DNA of 64,000 nucleotides from Pedobacter sp. PAMC26386. GTDB taxonomy: Bacteria > Bacteroidota > Bacteroidia > Sphingobacteriales > Sphingobacteriaceae. The stretch spans positions 3,497,067-3,561,066 of the forward strand of contig CP060294.1 of NCBI GenBank assembly GCA_014302835.1. The letters are read 5' to 3'. Below are positions 29,001 to 39,000 of this stretch, in pieces (positions within the stretch are counted from its first letter, which is position 1; the number at the start of each line of letters is the position of its first letter). The position numbers were made by a program, and so were the translations under genes. The notes beneath the pieces were generated by a model. It was not told the origin of the DNA and did no database searches. It saw nothing but the letters and a program-made list of their open reading frames with translations.

Positions 29001-30023
29001 GATCACAATATCCTGCTGATGACTGTAACGGTAAAGTAAACCCGTAACACCTGCAATAAGCCCCATAAACAAGGTTCCGCCACCAGAATGACTCTGCGCC
29101 TTCAACTCCTCACTCAGGCGCTGATCCAGCTGGTGATAAACACTACCGCCACGATAACTTTTCACCTCCGGACGTAAACGGTCAGCAGGAAGTTCCAGCA
29201 CTGGTAAATCACCTGAAAACTGAGCCAGCCAGTAACTGCGGTGCGCTGTAAGCAACTCTCCACTCAGCTGAGACTGCTCCCAGACCGAGTAATCTTTATA
29301 TTGTAACGGTAAGGCAGCCACGGAGGCAACCTCTCCACGAACACCCGCATTATAAAAAATTGACAGCTCACGCATCAGCACCCCAAGTGACCACCCGTCA
29401 CTGATGATATGATGCATCACAAAACTCAATAACCAGTGATCGTTACCCAAACGGTACAGATCAGCACGCAGTAAAGGTCCTGAGCCTAGATCAAATTCAC
29501 CAGAAACAGAGGCACCCAGTAAACTAACCACTTCAGCTAAGCTGCCATCACCAAGATCAGTAATACTGATCCGCAAGGCCTGATCAGCAGCCCCAAGGAC
29601 CACCTGACGAACTTCTCCATTACCATCCTCGCGAAATACAGTTCGTAAGATCTCATGCCGCGAGATGATTGCATTAAAAGCCATTTCCAGTAAAACAGGA
29701 TCAAGGGATCCTGTAATCTCATAAACCCCAGGCATATTATATGCTACATTACCGCCTTCAAACTGACTCAATAACCATAGCCTATATTGAGATGATGAAA
29801 GTTTATAATCTTCCTGCTCAGGGACTTTTTCTATGGAGAGATAATTTGTTGTTCTTTTTTTATAAGTGTCCAAAAGAACAATAAGAGCTTCTTTATTATC
29901 TTTTATTTCTTGTAATAACTCCTTGTTAAGAACACCTTTAGGTGCCTGTAAGTCAATTCGTCCGTCTACCAATCGAATGACAACTCTCAGCTTTTTCAGT
30001 CTTGAATATAAATCAGTTATCAT
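26022..30023 (-). CDS. NRPS C: docking-C-A-T-TE termination module
   Basis: A 1333-residue termination synthetase. It has a TubC-like N-terminal docking domain (residues 1-57; RIDLQAPKGVL), a condensation domain (about 72-500; MHHIISDGWS), an adenylation domain (about 525-1020; YTSGSTGLPKG, then NLYGPSEDTTYST), a carrier domain (FFDLGGHSLKA, about 1045) and a thioesterase (about 1110-1333; Ser in VGYSMGAA, His in NEGHWQL). The hand-aligned specificity code is D-L-Y-N-N-A-L-T-Y, similar to the alanine-type code of microcystin synthetase. The start overlaps the stop of NRPS B by four bases. The C-A-T part is almost the same as modules 2-3 of NRPS A, while docking and TE parts are A/T-rich and unique. 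The TE should release or cyclise the peptide. Confidence 0.95.
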   Translation of the reverse strand: MITDLYSRLKKLRVVIRLVDGRIDLQAPKGVLNKELLQEIKDNKEALIVLLDTYKKRTTNYLSIEKVPEQEDYKLSSSQYRLWLLSQFEGGNVAYNMPGVYEITGSLDPVLLEMAFNAIISRHEILRTVFREDGNGEVRQVVLGAADQALRISITDLGDGSLAEVVSLLGASVSGEFDLGSGPLLRADLYRLGNDHWLLSFVMHHIISDGWSLGVLMRELSIFYNAGVRGEVASVAALPLQYKDYSVWEQSQLSGELLTAHRSYWLAQFSGDLPVLELPADRLRPEVKSYRGGSVYHQLDQRLSEELKAQSHSGGGTLFMGLIAGVTGLLYRYSHQQDIVIGSPIAGRHHASLEDQIGLYLNTLALRMRFGDADSFRSLLDRSREVALGAYEHQVYPFDELINELSLAGNGLFNVMVVLQNNALITRAEEAVLDGLEIQNYRGLENKVSKFDLLFEFVETSVGIHLGIAYNSDIYDEVRISRMAVHLEQFLLSALASPEVSLGELNYLSAAEEHELLETFNPKAAAYVSGTVLDLLKARHDVDPDAIALVYEDRRVSYRWLDEQSTLLSVYLREECQLVTSDLVGVQLPRTEWLIVCLLGVLKSGCAYVPVDPGYPQQRIDYLLADSGCKEVLDESFLAVFQQAISAVVSAEEFSAAGLKTAVYAAELSTNSLAYLIYTSGSTGLPKGVMVSHGNMYSFLKWSEKEFRASDFEVLFGVTSVCFDLSVYEIFYPLISGKLLRLLPDALSISSYLSGCSKVLLNTVPSVVGGLLREGVDLRGVSVLNMAGEPIPGAYLEQLDLSVMEVRNLYGPSEDTTYSTCYRFDAPFPVLIGKPIDHTQVYILDAGSSLVPVGVSGEICLGGLGVSLGYLNRVELTGEKFVANPFKPGERMYRTGDLGRWDSSGFIEYQGRLDEQVKIRGYRVELGEIESRLVSLEGISSAVVLARSSGGGGFGEGEQELVAYLAGEQEILVSVIREQLGRSMPNYLVPNYYVQVDAIPLTSNGKVDKKKLLALAVSGLSSGMSYIAPRNPTEHDLAVIWSELLGRAEIGVKDNFFDLGGHSLKAMRLQNILNKRYGFGLKIQDIYNYPTIEALALNKEKNTSFLNLNKGVAGIKRSIYFIPPILGSSIIYRTLAESLEGEFNCYGLQYPGLEKGEVLFSSIEQAARDFSEKIIGHSTTEELTIVGYSMGAAIAFEIAKILEAQGKLLRLILVDRNPRQTSNSFFDFGYKKRAIDYLFEQFKQIVQAVNLEEKDLKKFLTNNIGILDRYEYQGVIKSPIHVVEALGNEVRTNMKDWEKHTEGNFNISFINEGHWQLFSEDTISQFLKIVQLN
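26816..29780. repeat. Dispersed copy of the 3.1-kb C-A-T module
   Basis: This stretch of NRPS C is collinear with 43112-46070 and 39983-42940 of NRPS A, from the carrier domain back to the start of the condensation domain. Differences are scattered and few (for example FGEGEQ against SGEGEQ, ILVSVIREQ against ISVSVIREQ), with a diverged patch near 28620-28740 in the C-terminal part of the condensation domain. Similarity ends abruptly at both sides, where unique A/T-rich sequence begins. Confidence 0.85.
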
Positions 30024-32980
30024 ATCGAAAAATTTTCAGTATCATCTATATTATCAACCTCTAAAAGCTCATTGCCAGCCCAATAAGTATTCTCTATTTC
30101 GTTTGCCAGACTTTCTATAGTTGGATTATTAAATAACACATTCAGATTTAACTCAAGTTCAAATACTTTACTTATTCTGGATATCAATTGAATAACTTTT
30201 AAACTATGACCTCCTGATTCAAAGAAATTATCTTTTACACCTATATTTTCTCTTCCGAGTACTTCTTCCCATATCTGAGCAATTTTCTGTTCTACCTCAT
30301 TTCTCGGGGCCAGATATTCTGCGCGTGCAGATATACTGATACTATGAGGGGCCGGTAAATTTTTCCTGTCAATTTTACCATTTGGCGTCAACGGTAACTG
30401 TTCCAGTTGAACAAAATAGTCAGGTAACATATAAACTGGTAACGTCTTATTCAGATAAGCTCTCAGGTCTCCTGTATTGAACTGTTCCTCACTAACCAAA
30501 TACGCGATCAACTGATTTTCTCCGGTCGAATTGACAACTACTGTTACTACAGCTGCATTAATAGCAGGATTAGATTGCAAGCAGTTCTCTATCTCACCAA
30601 GTTCAATACGATAACCACGGATTTTAACCTGTTCATCTTTACGACCCAAAAACTCAAGATTTCCATCTTTACACCATCTACCTAAATCGCCAGTTTTATA
30701 CATTTTCCTACCTGGTCTGAATGGGTTGTCCACAAACTTTTCTGCTGTGAGCTCTGGTTTGTTCAGATAACCTCTTGCCAGACCTGTTCCTCCAATGCAA
30801 ATTTCTCCGGTTAATCCAATTGGCTGAAGACCTAACGATTCATTTAAAATGTAGATTTCGGTATTAGATATAGGTTTACCTATCATTATATCTATACCAG
30901 TTCTTAATCTGCAGACAGTGCTATAAGTAGTATCTTCTGAAGGACCATATAAATTTCTCACTTCAATTCTTTCAGCATCTATTCCTTTTAAGATTTTGGC
31001 AGGAATAGGTTCTCCAGCCATATTAATCACATTTACTGAGCTCAGGTCTACATTTTCCTGAAGCAATGTGCTCATAACTGTAGGTACAATATTCAATAAA
31101 ACCTTATTTGAAATTTGCAAATATTGAGGAATAGACAATGCATTATTAAGTAGTCTAAGCTCTTTACCTGAACATAAAGTATAGAAAATTTCAAATACAG
31201 ATAAATCAAAACAAATAGACGTTACGCCAAACACTGTCTCAAAATTTGACGTCTGAAACTCATTCCGACACCATCTTATAAATTCGCAAGAATTTCTGTG
31301 CTCAATCATTACTCCTTTAGGAAGTCCTGTAGAACCTGAAGTATAAATGACATAAGCCAAATCTGACATTTCACTTCTTATTTCATGATTTTTGATTTGA
31401 CCTGATTTCTCCAGCTGCCTGTAATTCTCCAATACAGACTCTTCAAGCAATATTTTGCAATCACTATCAGAAAGCATATAATCAATCCTTTCCTGAGGAT
31501 AATCAAGGTCTATAGGCACGTATGCCCCGCCTGCTTTTAAAACGGCAAGCATTGAAATAATCAACCATTCATTCCGTGCTAATTTGATTCCAATCAGATC
31601 ATCCTTTTGGATGTGATATTCATTTTTCAGATAATGAGCGAGTAAATTTGACTGCTCATTAAGCTCTTTATAAGTCATTGCTTTCTTTTCAAATAGCAAT
31701 GCAACCTTATCCGGAGTTCTGAATACTTGTTCTTCAAATAAGCTGATAATAGTCTCATCTTTAGAATAATCTATGCTGGTATAGTTAACTAAAGGCAGCA
31801 ATTGATCAGCCTCTGCCTGACTAATGTATTTCACATCGTGTAATGCATTCTGAGGTAAATAAATTATATGTTCCAGGATCACCTGATATAATCCGGCAAT
31901 CTTTTCAGCAGTAAGGCCTGATTTAAGTTTCCTTGTCAGACTTACCCCTATGTTATAAAATCCACCGGTTGTATCTATTGTAAAGTCAAAGTAGGTATTT
32001 CCTTGTACCTGACTATCCACATCAACAGCCGAAATTTCTTCTCTATTATAATGTCGATCTTCCTGCATAGAGTTAAATACATGAAAGTCTACATAATTGA
32101 ATATTACATCGAAAAATGGATTTCCAGCTTCCATTCCTATATGGTGCTGACGTGCAATCTCTAGTGTACTTAACCTTTCCTTATCTTTTAGAACAAGAAG
32201 TTTTTCGTGCACCTCCTTAATCAAATTAGTGCCGCTAACTTCCTTATCTATCTCTATTCTCAATGGAATTGTATTCAGAAAACAACCAAGTATCTGAGCA
32301 CTATTTTCACCAACCGGACGAGTATTTGTCACCAGACCAGCCACAACTTCATCACTATAACTCAACACTTTCAATAAGTATAGATATGCAGTCAGTGAAA
32401 TCACTTTTACATTCGTATTAAGCTGCTGTGCAAGAGATTTCAAAGTAGTTAAATGCTGAACATCTAAACTAATTGAATAATTCTGATGATGACTTTCTCC
32501 TGTAAACAGATCTAAACGTGACGCACCTGTTAATTCCTGTTGCCAGAAATCACGGATCTCTACATTACGCTTATCCAGTTCATGGGCAACTATAAAATCT
32601 TTATAATCTGAAGCCAGAGCCGCAGGACGATAATCCGGGGTCTCCCCAAGCTGTAAATAAAGATTGTTCAGCTCAGTTACAAAAGAGGTCTCACTCCAGC
32701 CATCTATAATCGCATGGTGACACTGGAACACAAAAATCAGTTCTCCCTTCCCAAAGTTAAAAGCTGTCATCCGCCATAAAGGCGATTCTGTCACTTCAAA
32801 TGGTCGCCCTATCTCTTCCTCCAGGTAAGAGCGTACCTGATATTCCTGGAAGTTACGTTCAAGCTCACTTAAATCACGGTAATCCAGCTTCACAGCTATC
32901 TTACGATGCACCATCTGCACTTCACGCTCAAAACTCTCCAAATGGAAACTCGTCCGAAGGATCGTATGTTTCTCTACCAA
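30020..32980 (-). CDS. NRPS B, 3' part after an in-frame stop: rest of C, then A-T
   Basis: Open frame of 986 codons in the same frame as the upstream part of NRPS B, counted from a TTG at 32980. It begins inside a condensation domain: the sequence after the stop runs RFRYALELL, VEKHTILRTSF, and the active site HHAIIDGWS follows. Next come an adenylation domain (about 395-890; YTSGSTGLPKG, NLYGPSEDTTYST) and a carrier domain (FFESGGHSLKV, about 945). The specificity code reads D-L-F-N-N-A-L-T-Y, matching my memory of the alanine code of microcystin synthetase McyA. If translated alone it would lack about the first 55 residues of the condensation fold. Probably this was one 3269-residue protein with the upstream part. 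Its C-terminus (DNIDDTENFSI) is acidic, as expected for a docking tail. Confidence 0.85.
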   Translation of the reverse strand: MVEKHTILRTSFHLESFEREVQMVHRKIAVKLDYRDLSELERNFQEYQVRSYLEEEIGRPFEVTESPLWRMTAFNFGKGELIFVFQCHHAIIDGWSETSFVTELNNLYLQLGETPDYRPAALASDYKDFIVAHELDKRNVEIRDFWQQELTGASRLDLFTGESHHQNYSISLDVQHLTTLKSLAQQLNTNVKVISLTAYLYLLKVLSYSDEVVAGLVTNTRPVGENSAQILGCFLNTIPLRIEIDKEVSGTNLIKEVHEKLLVLKDKERLSTLEIARQHHIGMEAGNPFFDVIFNYVDFHVFNSMQEDRHYNREEISAVDVDSQVQGNTYFDFTIDTTGGFYNIGVSLTRKLKSGLTAEKIAGLYQVILEHIIYLPQNALHDVKYISQAEADQLLPLVNYTSIDYSKDETIISLFEEQVFRTPDKVALLFEKKAMTYKELNEQSNLLAHYLKNEYHIQKDDLIGIKLARNEWLIISMLAVLKAGGAYVPIDLDYPQERIDYMLSDSDCKILLEESVLENYRQLEKSGQIKNHEIRSEMSDLAYVIYTSGSTGLPKGVMIEHRNSCEFIRWCRNEFQTSNFETVFGVTSICFDLSVFEIFYTLCSGKELRLLNNALSIPQYLQISNKVLLNIVPTVMSTLLQENVDLSSVNVINMAGEPIPAKILKGIDAERIEVRNLYGPSEDTTYSTVCRLRTGIDIMIGKPISNTEIYILNESLGLQPIGLTGEICIGGTGLARGYLNKPELTAEKFVDNPFRPGRKMYKTGDLGRWCKDGNLEFLGRKDEQVKIRGYRIELGEIENCLQSNPAINAAVVTVVVNSTGENQLIAYLVSEEQFNTGDLRAYLNKTLPVYMLPDYFVQLEQLPLTPNGKIDRKNLPAPHSISISARAEYLAPRNEVEQKIAQIWEEVLGRENIGVKDNFFESGGHSLKVIQLISRISKVFELELNLNVLFNNPTIESLANEIENTYWAGNELLEVDNIDDTENFSI

Positions 32981-33004
32981 AAGCTCTAATGCATAACGGA
33001 AACG

Positions 33005-33007
33005 TTA
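33005..33007 (-). other. In-frame TAA stop inside a condensation domain of NRPS B
   Basis: The minus strand reads FFDFDA, TAA, RFRYALELL. One residue of a continuous condensation domain is replaced by a stop; GAA, CAA or AAA would restore the reading with one base change. There is no ATG, docking domain or linker after it, and the frame stays open for 995 more codons. Confidence 0.85.
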
Positions 33008-36000
33008 GGCATCAAAATCAAAAAATATTCTTTGGAATACTTTTAAATCGTGATAAACTCCTTTATTTTTACTTACAAGTGATTCAAACACCATTCCTTT
33101 CTCTATATCACTCATCGGATAAATATCCTCGATGTTAGAGCTGTCTTCAAGCTCCGATAAAATACGCACCCTCAGTTCTTCCAGCTCAGCACGAACCGCT
33201 GCCTCTTCCGCCTGATGACGAACCTGCCCTTCGGCCAGCTCCTGTTCATGGCTCACGATATGCGCCATCAAACCTTCAATTGTACTGTTACGGTAAACCT
33301 CTCCTATAGGAATATCTACACCAAGTTCACGGCGAAGACCAGCCATCATCCGAAGGATCTTGATCGAATCTCCACCAAGATCAAAGAAGTCATCACGGAT
33401 ACCGACCTGCGCTTTCTCCAGTACCTCTGACCAGATCTGTGCAACCTGTTCTTCAGTCACGTTACGCGGAGCAACATATTCGGTTCCACTATTCAGCGAT
33501 AAACCACCCGCTGCTGCCAGCTGTTTCCTGTCCGCTTTGCCATTGCTGGTCAATGGGATAGATTCTACCTGTACAAAATGAGAGGGAATCAGGTAAGCTG
33601 GCAAGAGCCTACCTAAGTAAGATCGCAATGAATTGATATCCAGCACGGAATCACTCACCACATAAGCCACCAGTTCCTGCTCACCGCCACTACCAGGCTG
33701 AGCCAGCACAACAGCTTCGCTCAACTCACCATAACCCTGCAGCTGGCTTTCAATCTCCCCAAGCTCAATACGGTAACCACGAATCTTCACCTGTTCATCA
33801 CCACGCCCTAAGAATTCAAGTTCCCCTGAACTTGTCCACCGCCCCAGATCTCCACTCAGGTACATCCGTTCTCCTACACGGAAAGGGTTCGCTATAAATT
33901 TAGAACCGCTCAGTTCAGCTTTGTTCAGATAACCTGATCCAACACCATCACCGGAAATGCAAATCTCTCCGGCAACACCCACAGGAACAAGTCCTCCGCT
34001 GCTGTCGGTCAGGTAAACTGACATCCCGGAAATCGGACGGCCAATCAACACATTTTCATCCAATTGAAGTTCCTTTACCACACAACCGACCGTAGTTTCT
34101 GTCGGCCCGTATTCATTGTAAATACGCATCTCAGGATTGATCTTTTTCAGGATCGATACATGGGCAGCGCTAACCGCCTCTCCTCCTACAATTGCACAAA
34201 GCATGCTGCTGCTTGACAGATCCAGGTGTTGTAGCAGGTTAATATGAGAAGGAGTCAGCTTGATACTGTCAATCCCACTCGAGGAGCCGAAACTGTCACG
34301 CAAAATATCTGTCAGCTCTCCCTGCTGCCCATAAACACGCAGACAACTTCCCAAACTCAAGGCACAGAAAATACTCGTTACCGTTAAATCAAAAGATAAT
34401 GAAGTATATAATCCAAAGTTCCCAACAGCTGTTTTATCAGTATTACCTGTAGCAGCCGGTACTCCTCCATTAAAATAATATTTGTTTGCCCACTGGATAT
34501 AGTGGGACAGGTTACCATGACTCAACCCGCAACCTTTAGGCTGACCGGTAGAACCAGACGTATAAATCACATAAGCCTGATCTGTACTTAAATTATCTTT
34601 ATGCAATACAGCCCCACCAGATAAGCCTTCCAGCTGCGCGTCTACTGCAAACAACTGGCCACTGTAATAATCCAGGTCAAAAATATAATCAGTCTGCGTC
34701 AGTAAAACCGAAAGTCCTGTATCACCCATGATATACTCCTTGCGCGAGGCCGGGTAAACAGGGTCAATCGGTACATACGCACCTCCTGATTTCAACACCC
34801 CAAGAATACTGATCACCAGCTCCAGAGAACGGTCCTGCATAATGCCAACAAGGCTTCCTGAATGCACCCCATAACCCTTCACCAGCTCTGCTGCAAGTTC
34901 ACCCGAACGGCGGTCCAGCTCTCCATAACTCAGTGAAACATCTCCATAAACTACAGCAATACCCTCAGGATCTGCACTCACCTGCTCAGTAAAAAGTGAT
35001 AACACAGAACGGTAAGCAGATCCTTCCCCGCCAGATCCCAAAGGCCCCAGCAACTGCGACTGCTCTGAACTGTTCAGATAGCTCAGTTTACTCAGCGCCT
35101 GTAATGGAAACGAGATAGCCGATAATAAAAGCCCTTCTAAATGGCCAAACAGCTGCTCTGCACGAGACAAACTGTATAAATCACTGTTATATTCCAATAG
35201 CAGGCTTAAACCTGCTTCAGATTCTATAAACATAAACGTCAGGTCAAACTTGCTCACCTGTGCCGCACTGCCCTGATAACCTGAAACCTGAAGTCCTTCA
35301 AGTTCACTCTGCTGCTGTAAACTAGTGCTCCGCAGATCATGGTAGTCAATCAAAACATCAAACAACACGTTACGGCTGAAATCACGTTTCAGCGACAACG
35401 CATCCACAAGCTCATCAAAAGGATAAACCTGGTGCGCGTAACCTGAAAGGGTAACCTCACGGACATGAGCAAGTAAGTCCTGGTAACTCTGATCACCATC
35501 AAAATGCATACGAAAAGCTAGTGTATTCAGGTAGAAACCTATCTGTCCATCCAGATCAGCATGCTCACGTCCGGCAATAGGGCTACCAATAACCACGTCC
35601 TGCTGACCACTGTAACGGTATAAAAGCGCAGTCACTCCAGATAAAAGTCCCATGAACAAAGTCCCTCCATGCTGATGACTCAATCCACGGATACCCTCCA
35701 GTACACGAGGATCAAGAGAACGCTCGATCACTCCCCCATGATAACTCTTTACCGATGGACGGGGATATTCATTCACCAGTTCAAGCACAGGCAGATCACC
35801 CGAAAACTGTTCCAGCCAGTAAGCCTTATGTGAGGCTAACTGTTCGCCCTGCAACTGATCCTGCTGCCAGGCTGCATAATCTTTATATTGAATGGACAGA
35901 CCTTGCAGCAAGGCTGGCTCACCTTTCAGTCCCGAATTGTAAAATGACAGTAACTCTCCAATCAGCACTTCCATAGACCACCCGTCACTGATGATATGAT

Positions 36001-39000
36001 GCATCACATAACTGAAAACCCATTTCCGGTCTGCAAGCTGATATAAACCAGCACGCAATAAAGGTCCATGACTTAAATCAAAAGGTTCCAGTAAAACTTC
36101 TTCTACCAGTTGATCAAGTACTTTCCCATCAAACCCCTGACCACGAAGATCCTGATAGCCAAGATGAAAGTCAATAGACCGAAGAATAACCTGACGAACA
36201 TCCCCCTGCGCATCTTCTTTAAAAATCGTACGGAGAATCTCGTGACGGGAAATCAGCTGATCAAAAGAAGTACGGAAAACATCTAGGTTCAGTTCACCAG
36301 AAAACTCATAAGTCCCGGGAATGTTATAAGCAATACTGCCTTCTTCAAATTGACTCAATACCCATAAACGGCGCTGCGCTGAAGATAAAACATAATCTGC
36401 CTGTAAATCCAGTGCAGTGATACCCCTAAAAATACTTGCCGCAGATCCACTCACCAGCAAAGCCTGATCTTCCAGAATCACAGTACTAAACAAATCTTTC
36501 AACTCTATTTTTACCTGGAACTCTTTATGAAGCTGACTCACCAGGCGGATAGCTGTTAAACTATGTCCACCCAACTCAAAGAAGTTATCAAGCACACCAA
36601 TACCTGTTTTTCCCAGGATCTCTTCCCAGATTCCAACCAGTTTCTCTTCGGTCACATTACGCGGAGCAACATATTCGGTTCCACTATTCAGCGATAAACC
36701 ACCCGCTGCTGCCAGCTGTTTTCTATCCGCTTTGCCATTGCTGGTCAATGGGATAGATTCTACCTGTACAAAATGAGAGGGAATCAGGTAAGCTGGCAAG
36801 AGCCTACCTAAGTAAGATCGCAATGAATTGATATCCAGCACGGAATCACTCACCACATAAGCCACCAGTTCCTGCTCACCGCCACTACCAGGCTGAGCCA
36901 GCACAACAGCTTCGCTCAACCCACCATAACCCTGCAGCTGGCTTTCAATCTCCCCAAGCTCAATACGGTAACCACGAATCTTCACCTGTTCATCACCACG
37001 CCCTAAGAATTCAAGTTCCCCTGAACTTGTCCACCGCCCCAGATCTCCACTCAGGTACATCCGTTCTCCTACACGGAAAGGGTTCGCTATAAATTTAGAA
37101 CCGCTCAGTTCAGCTTTGTTCAGATAACCTGATCCAACACCATCACCGGAAATGCAAATCTCTCCGGCAACACCCACAGGAACAAGTCCTCCGCTGCTGT
37201 CGGTCAGGTAAACTGACATCCCGGAAATCGGACGGCCAATCAACACATTTTCATCCAATTGAAGTTCCTTTACCACACAACCGACCGTAGTTTCTGTCGG
37301 CCCGTATTCATTGTAAATACGCATCTCAGGATTGATCTTTTTCAGGATCGATACATGGGCAGCGCTAACCGCCTCTCCTCCTACAATTGCACAAAGCATG
37401 CTGCTGCTTGACAGATCCAGGTGTTGTAGCAGGTTAATATGAGAAGGAGTCAGCTTGATACTGTCAATCCCACTCGAGGAGCCGAAACTGTCACGCAAAA
37501 TATCTGTCAGCTCTCCCTGCTGCCCATAAACACGCAGACAACTTCCCAAACTCAAGGCACAGAAAATACTCGTTACCGTTAAATCAAAAGATAATGAAGT
37601 ATATAATCCAAAGTTCCCACTAGCATAACGGGAATTCATAACATTTTCAGAATCAACTGCCTGTTTAGAATTTCTTCCCTTAAAATAATATTTGTTTGCC
37701 CACTGGATATAGTGGGACAGGTTACCATGACTCAACCCGCAACCTTTAGGCTGACCGGTAGAACCAGACGTATAAATCACATAAGCCTGATCTGTACTTA
37801 AATTATCTTTATGCAATACAGCCCCACCAGATAAGCCTTCCAGCTGCGCGTCTACTGCAAACAACTGGCCACTGTAATAATCCAGGTCAAAAATATAATC
37901 AGTCTGCGTCAGTAAAACCGAAAGTCCTGTATCACCCATGATATACTCCTTGCGCGAGGCCGGGTAAACAGGGTCAATCGGTACATACGCACCTCCTGAT
38001 TTCAACACCCCAAGAATACTAATCACCAGCTCCAGAGAACGGTCCTGCATAATGCCAACAAGGCTTCCTGAATGCACCCCATAACCCTTCACCAACTCTG
38101 CTGCAAGTTCACCCGAACGGCGGTCCAGCTCTCCATAACTCAGTGAAACATCTCCATAAACTACAGCAATACCCTCAGGATCTGCACTCACCTGCTCAGT
38201 AAAAAGTGATAACACAGAACGGTAAGCAGATCCTTCCCCGCCACATCCCAAAGGCCCCAGCAACTGCGACTGCTCTGAACTGTTCAGATAGCTCAGTTTA
38301 CTCAGCGCCTGTAATGGAAACGAGATAGCCGATAATAAAAGCCCTTCTAAATGGCCAAACAGCTGCTCTGCACGAGACAAACTGTATAAATCACTGTTAT
38401 ATTCCAATAGCAGGCTTAAACCTGCTTCAGATTCTATAAACATAAACGTCAGGTCAAACTTGCTCACCTCACGTACATTATCTTTATATTCTGTAATAAT
38501 TAATCCATCAAAATTCTGCTCTTGTTTTAATTTACTCTCCCTGACATCATGATAATCAATCAAAACATCAAACAAAGCATTGCGGCTAAAATCCCGTTTT
38601 ATTGCTAATTCACCAATTAACTGATCAAAAGGATAAGCCTGATGATCATACGCACTTAACGTTACCTCCCGAACATGGTCAAATAATTCACTGTAATTCT
38701 GCTCTCCTTTAAATTGCATTCTCAAGGCGAGTGTATTCAGATAGAACCCAATTTGTCCCTCCAAATCTGCGTGTTCACGACCAGCAATCGGGCTACCAAT
38801 AATCAAATCATCCTGACCACTATAGAGATGCAGCAATGCTGTTACTCCCGACAAAAGTCCCATAAATAAGGTACCACCAAGCTGCTGACTCAATCTACGG
38901 ATGCCTTCCAGTACGCGCGAATCAAGATTACGTTCAATAGTTCCACCATGATAGGTTTTAACTAGTGGACGCGGATATTCATTCATCAATTCCAGCACAG

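Noticed and set aside
32980..33004. Natural separate start (TTG at 32980) for the 3' part of NRPS B
   Set aside because: It starts in the middle of a condensation domain, uses a TTG, has no docking domain, and the frame and homology continue straight through the stop. An interrupted single gene explains this better.
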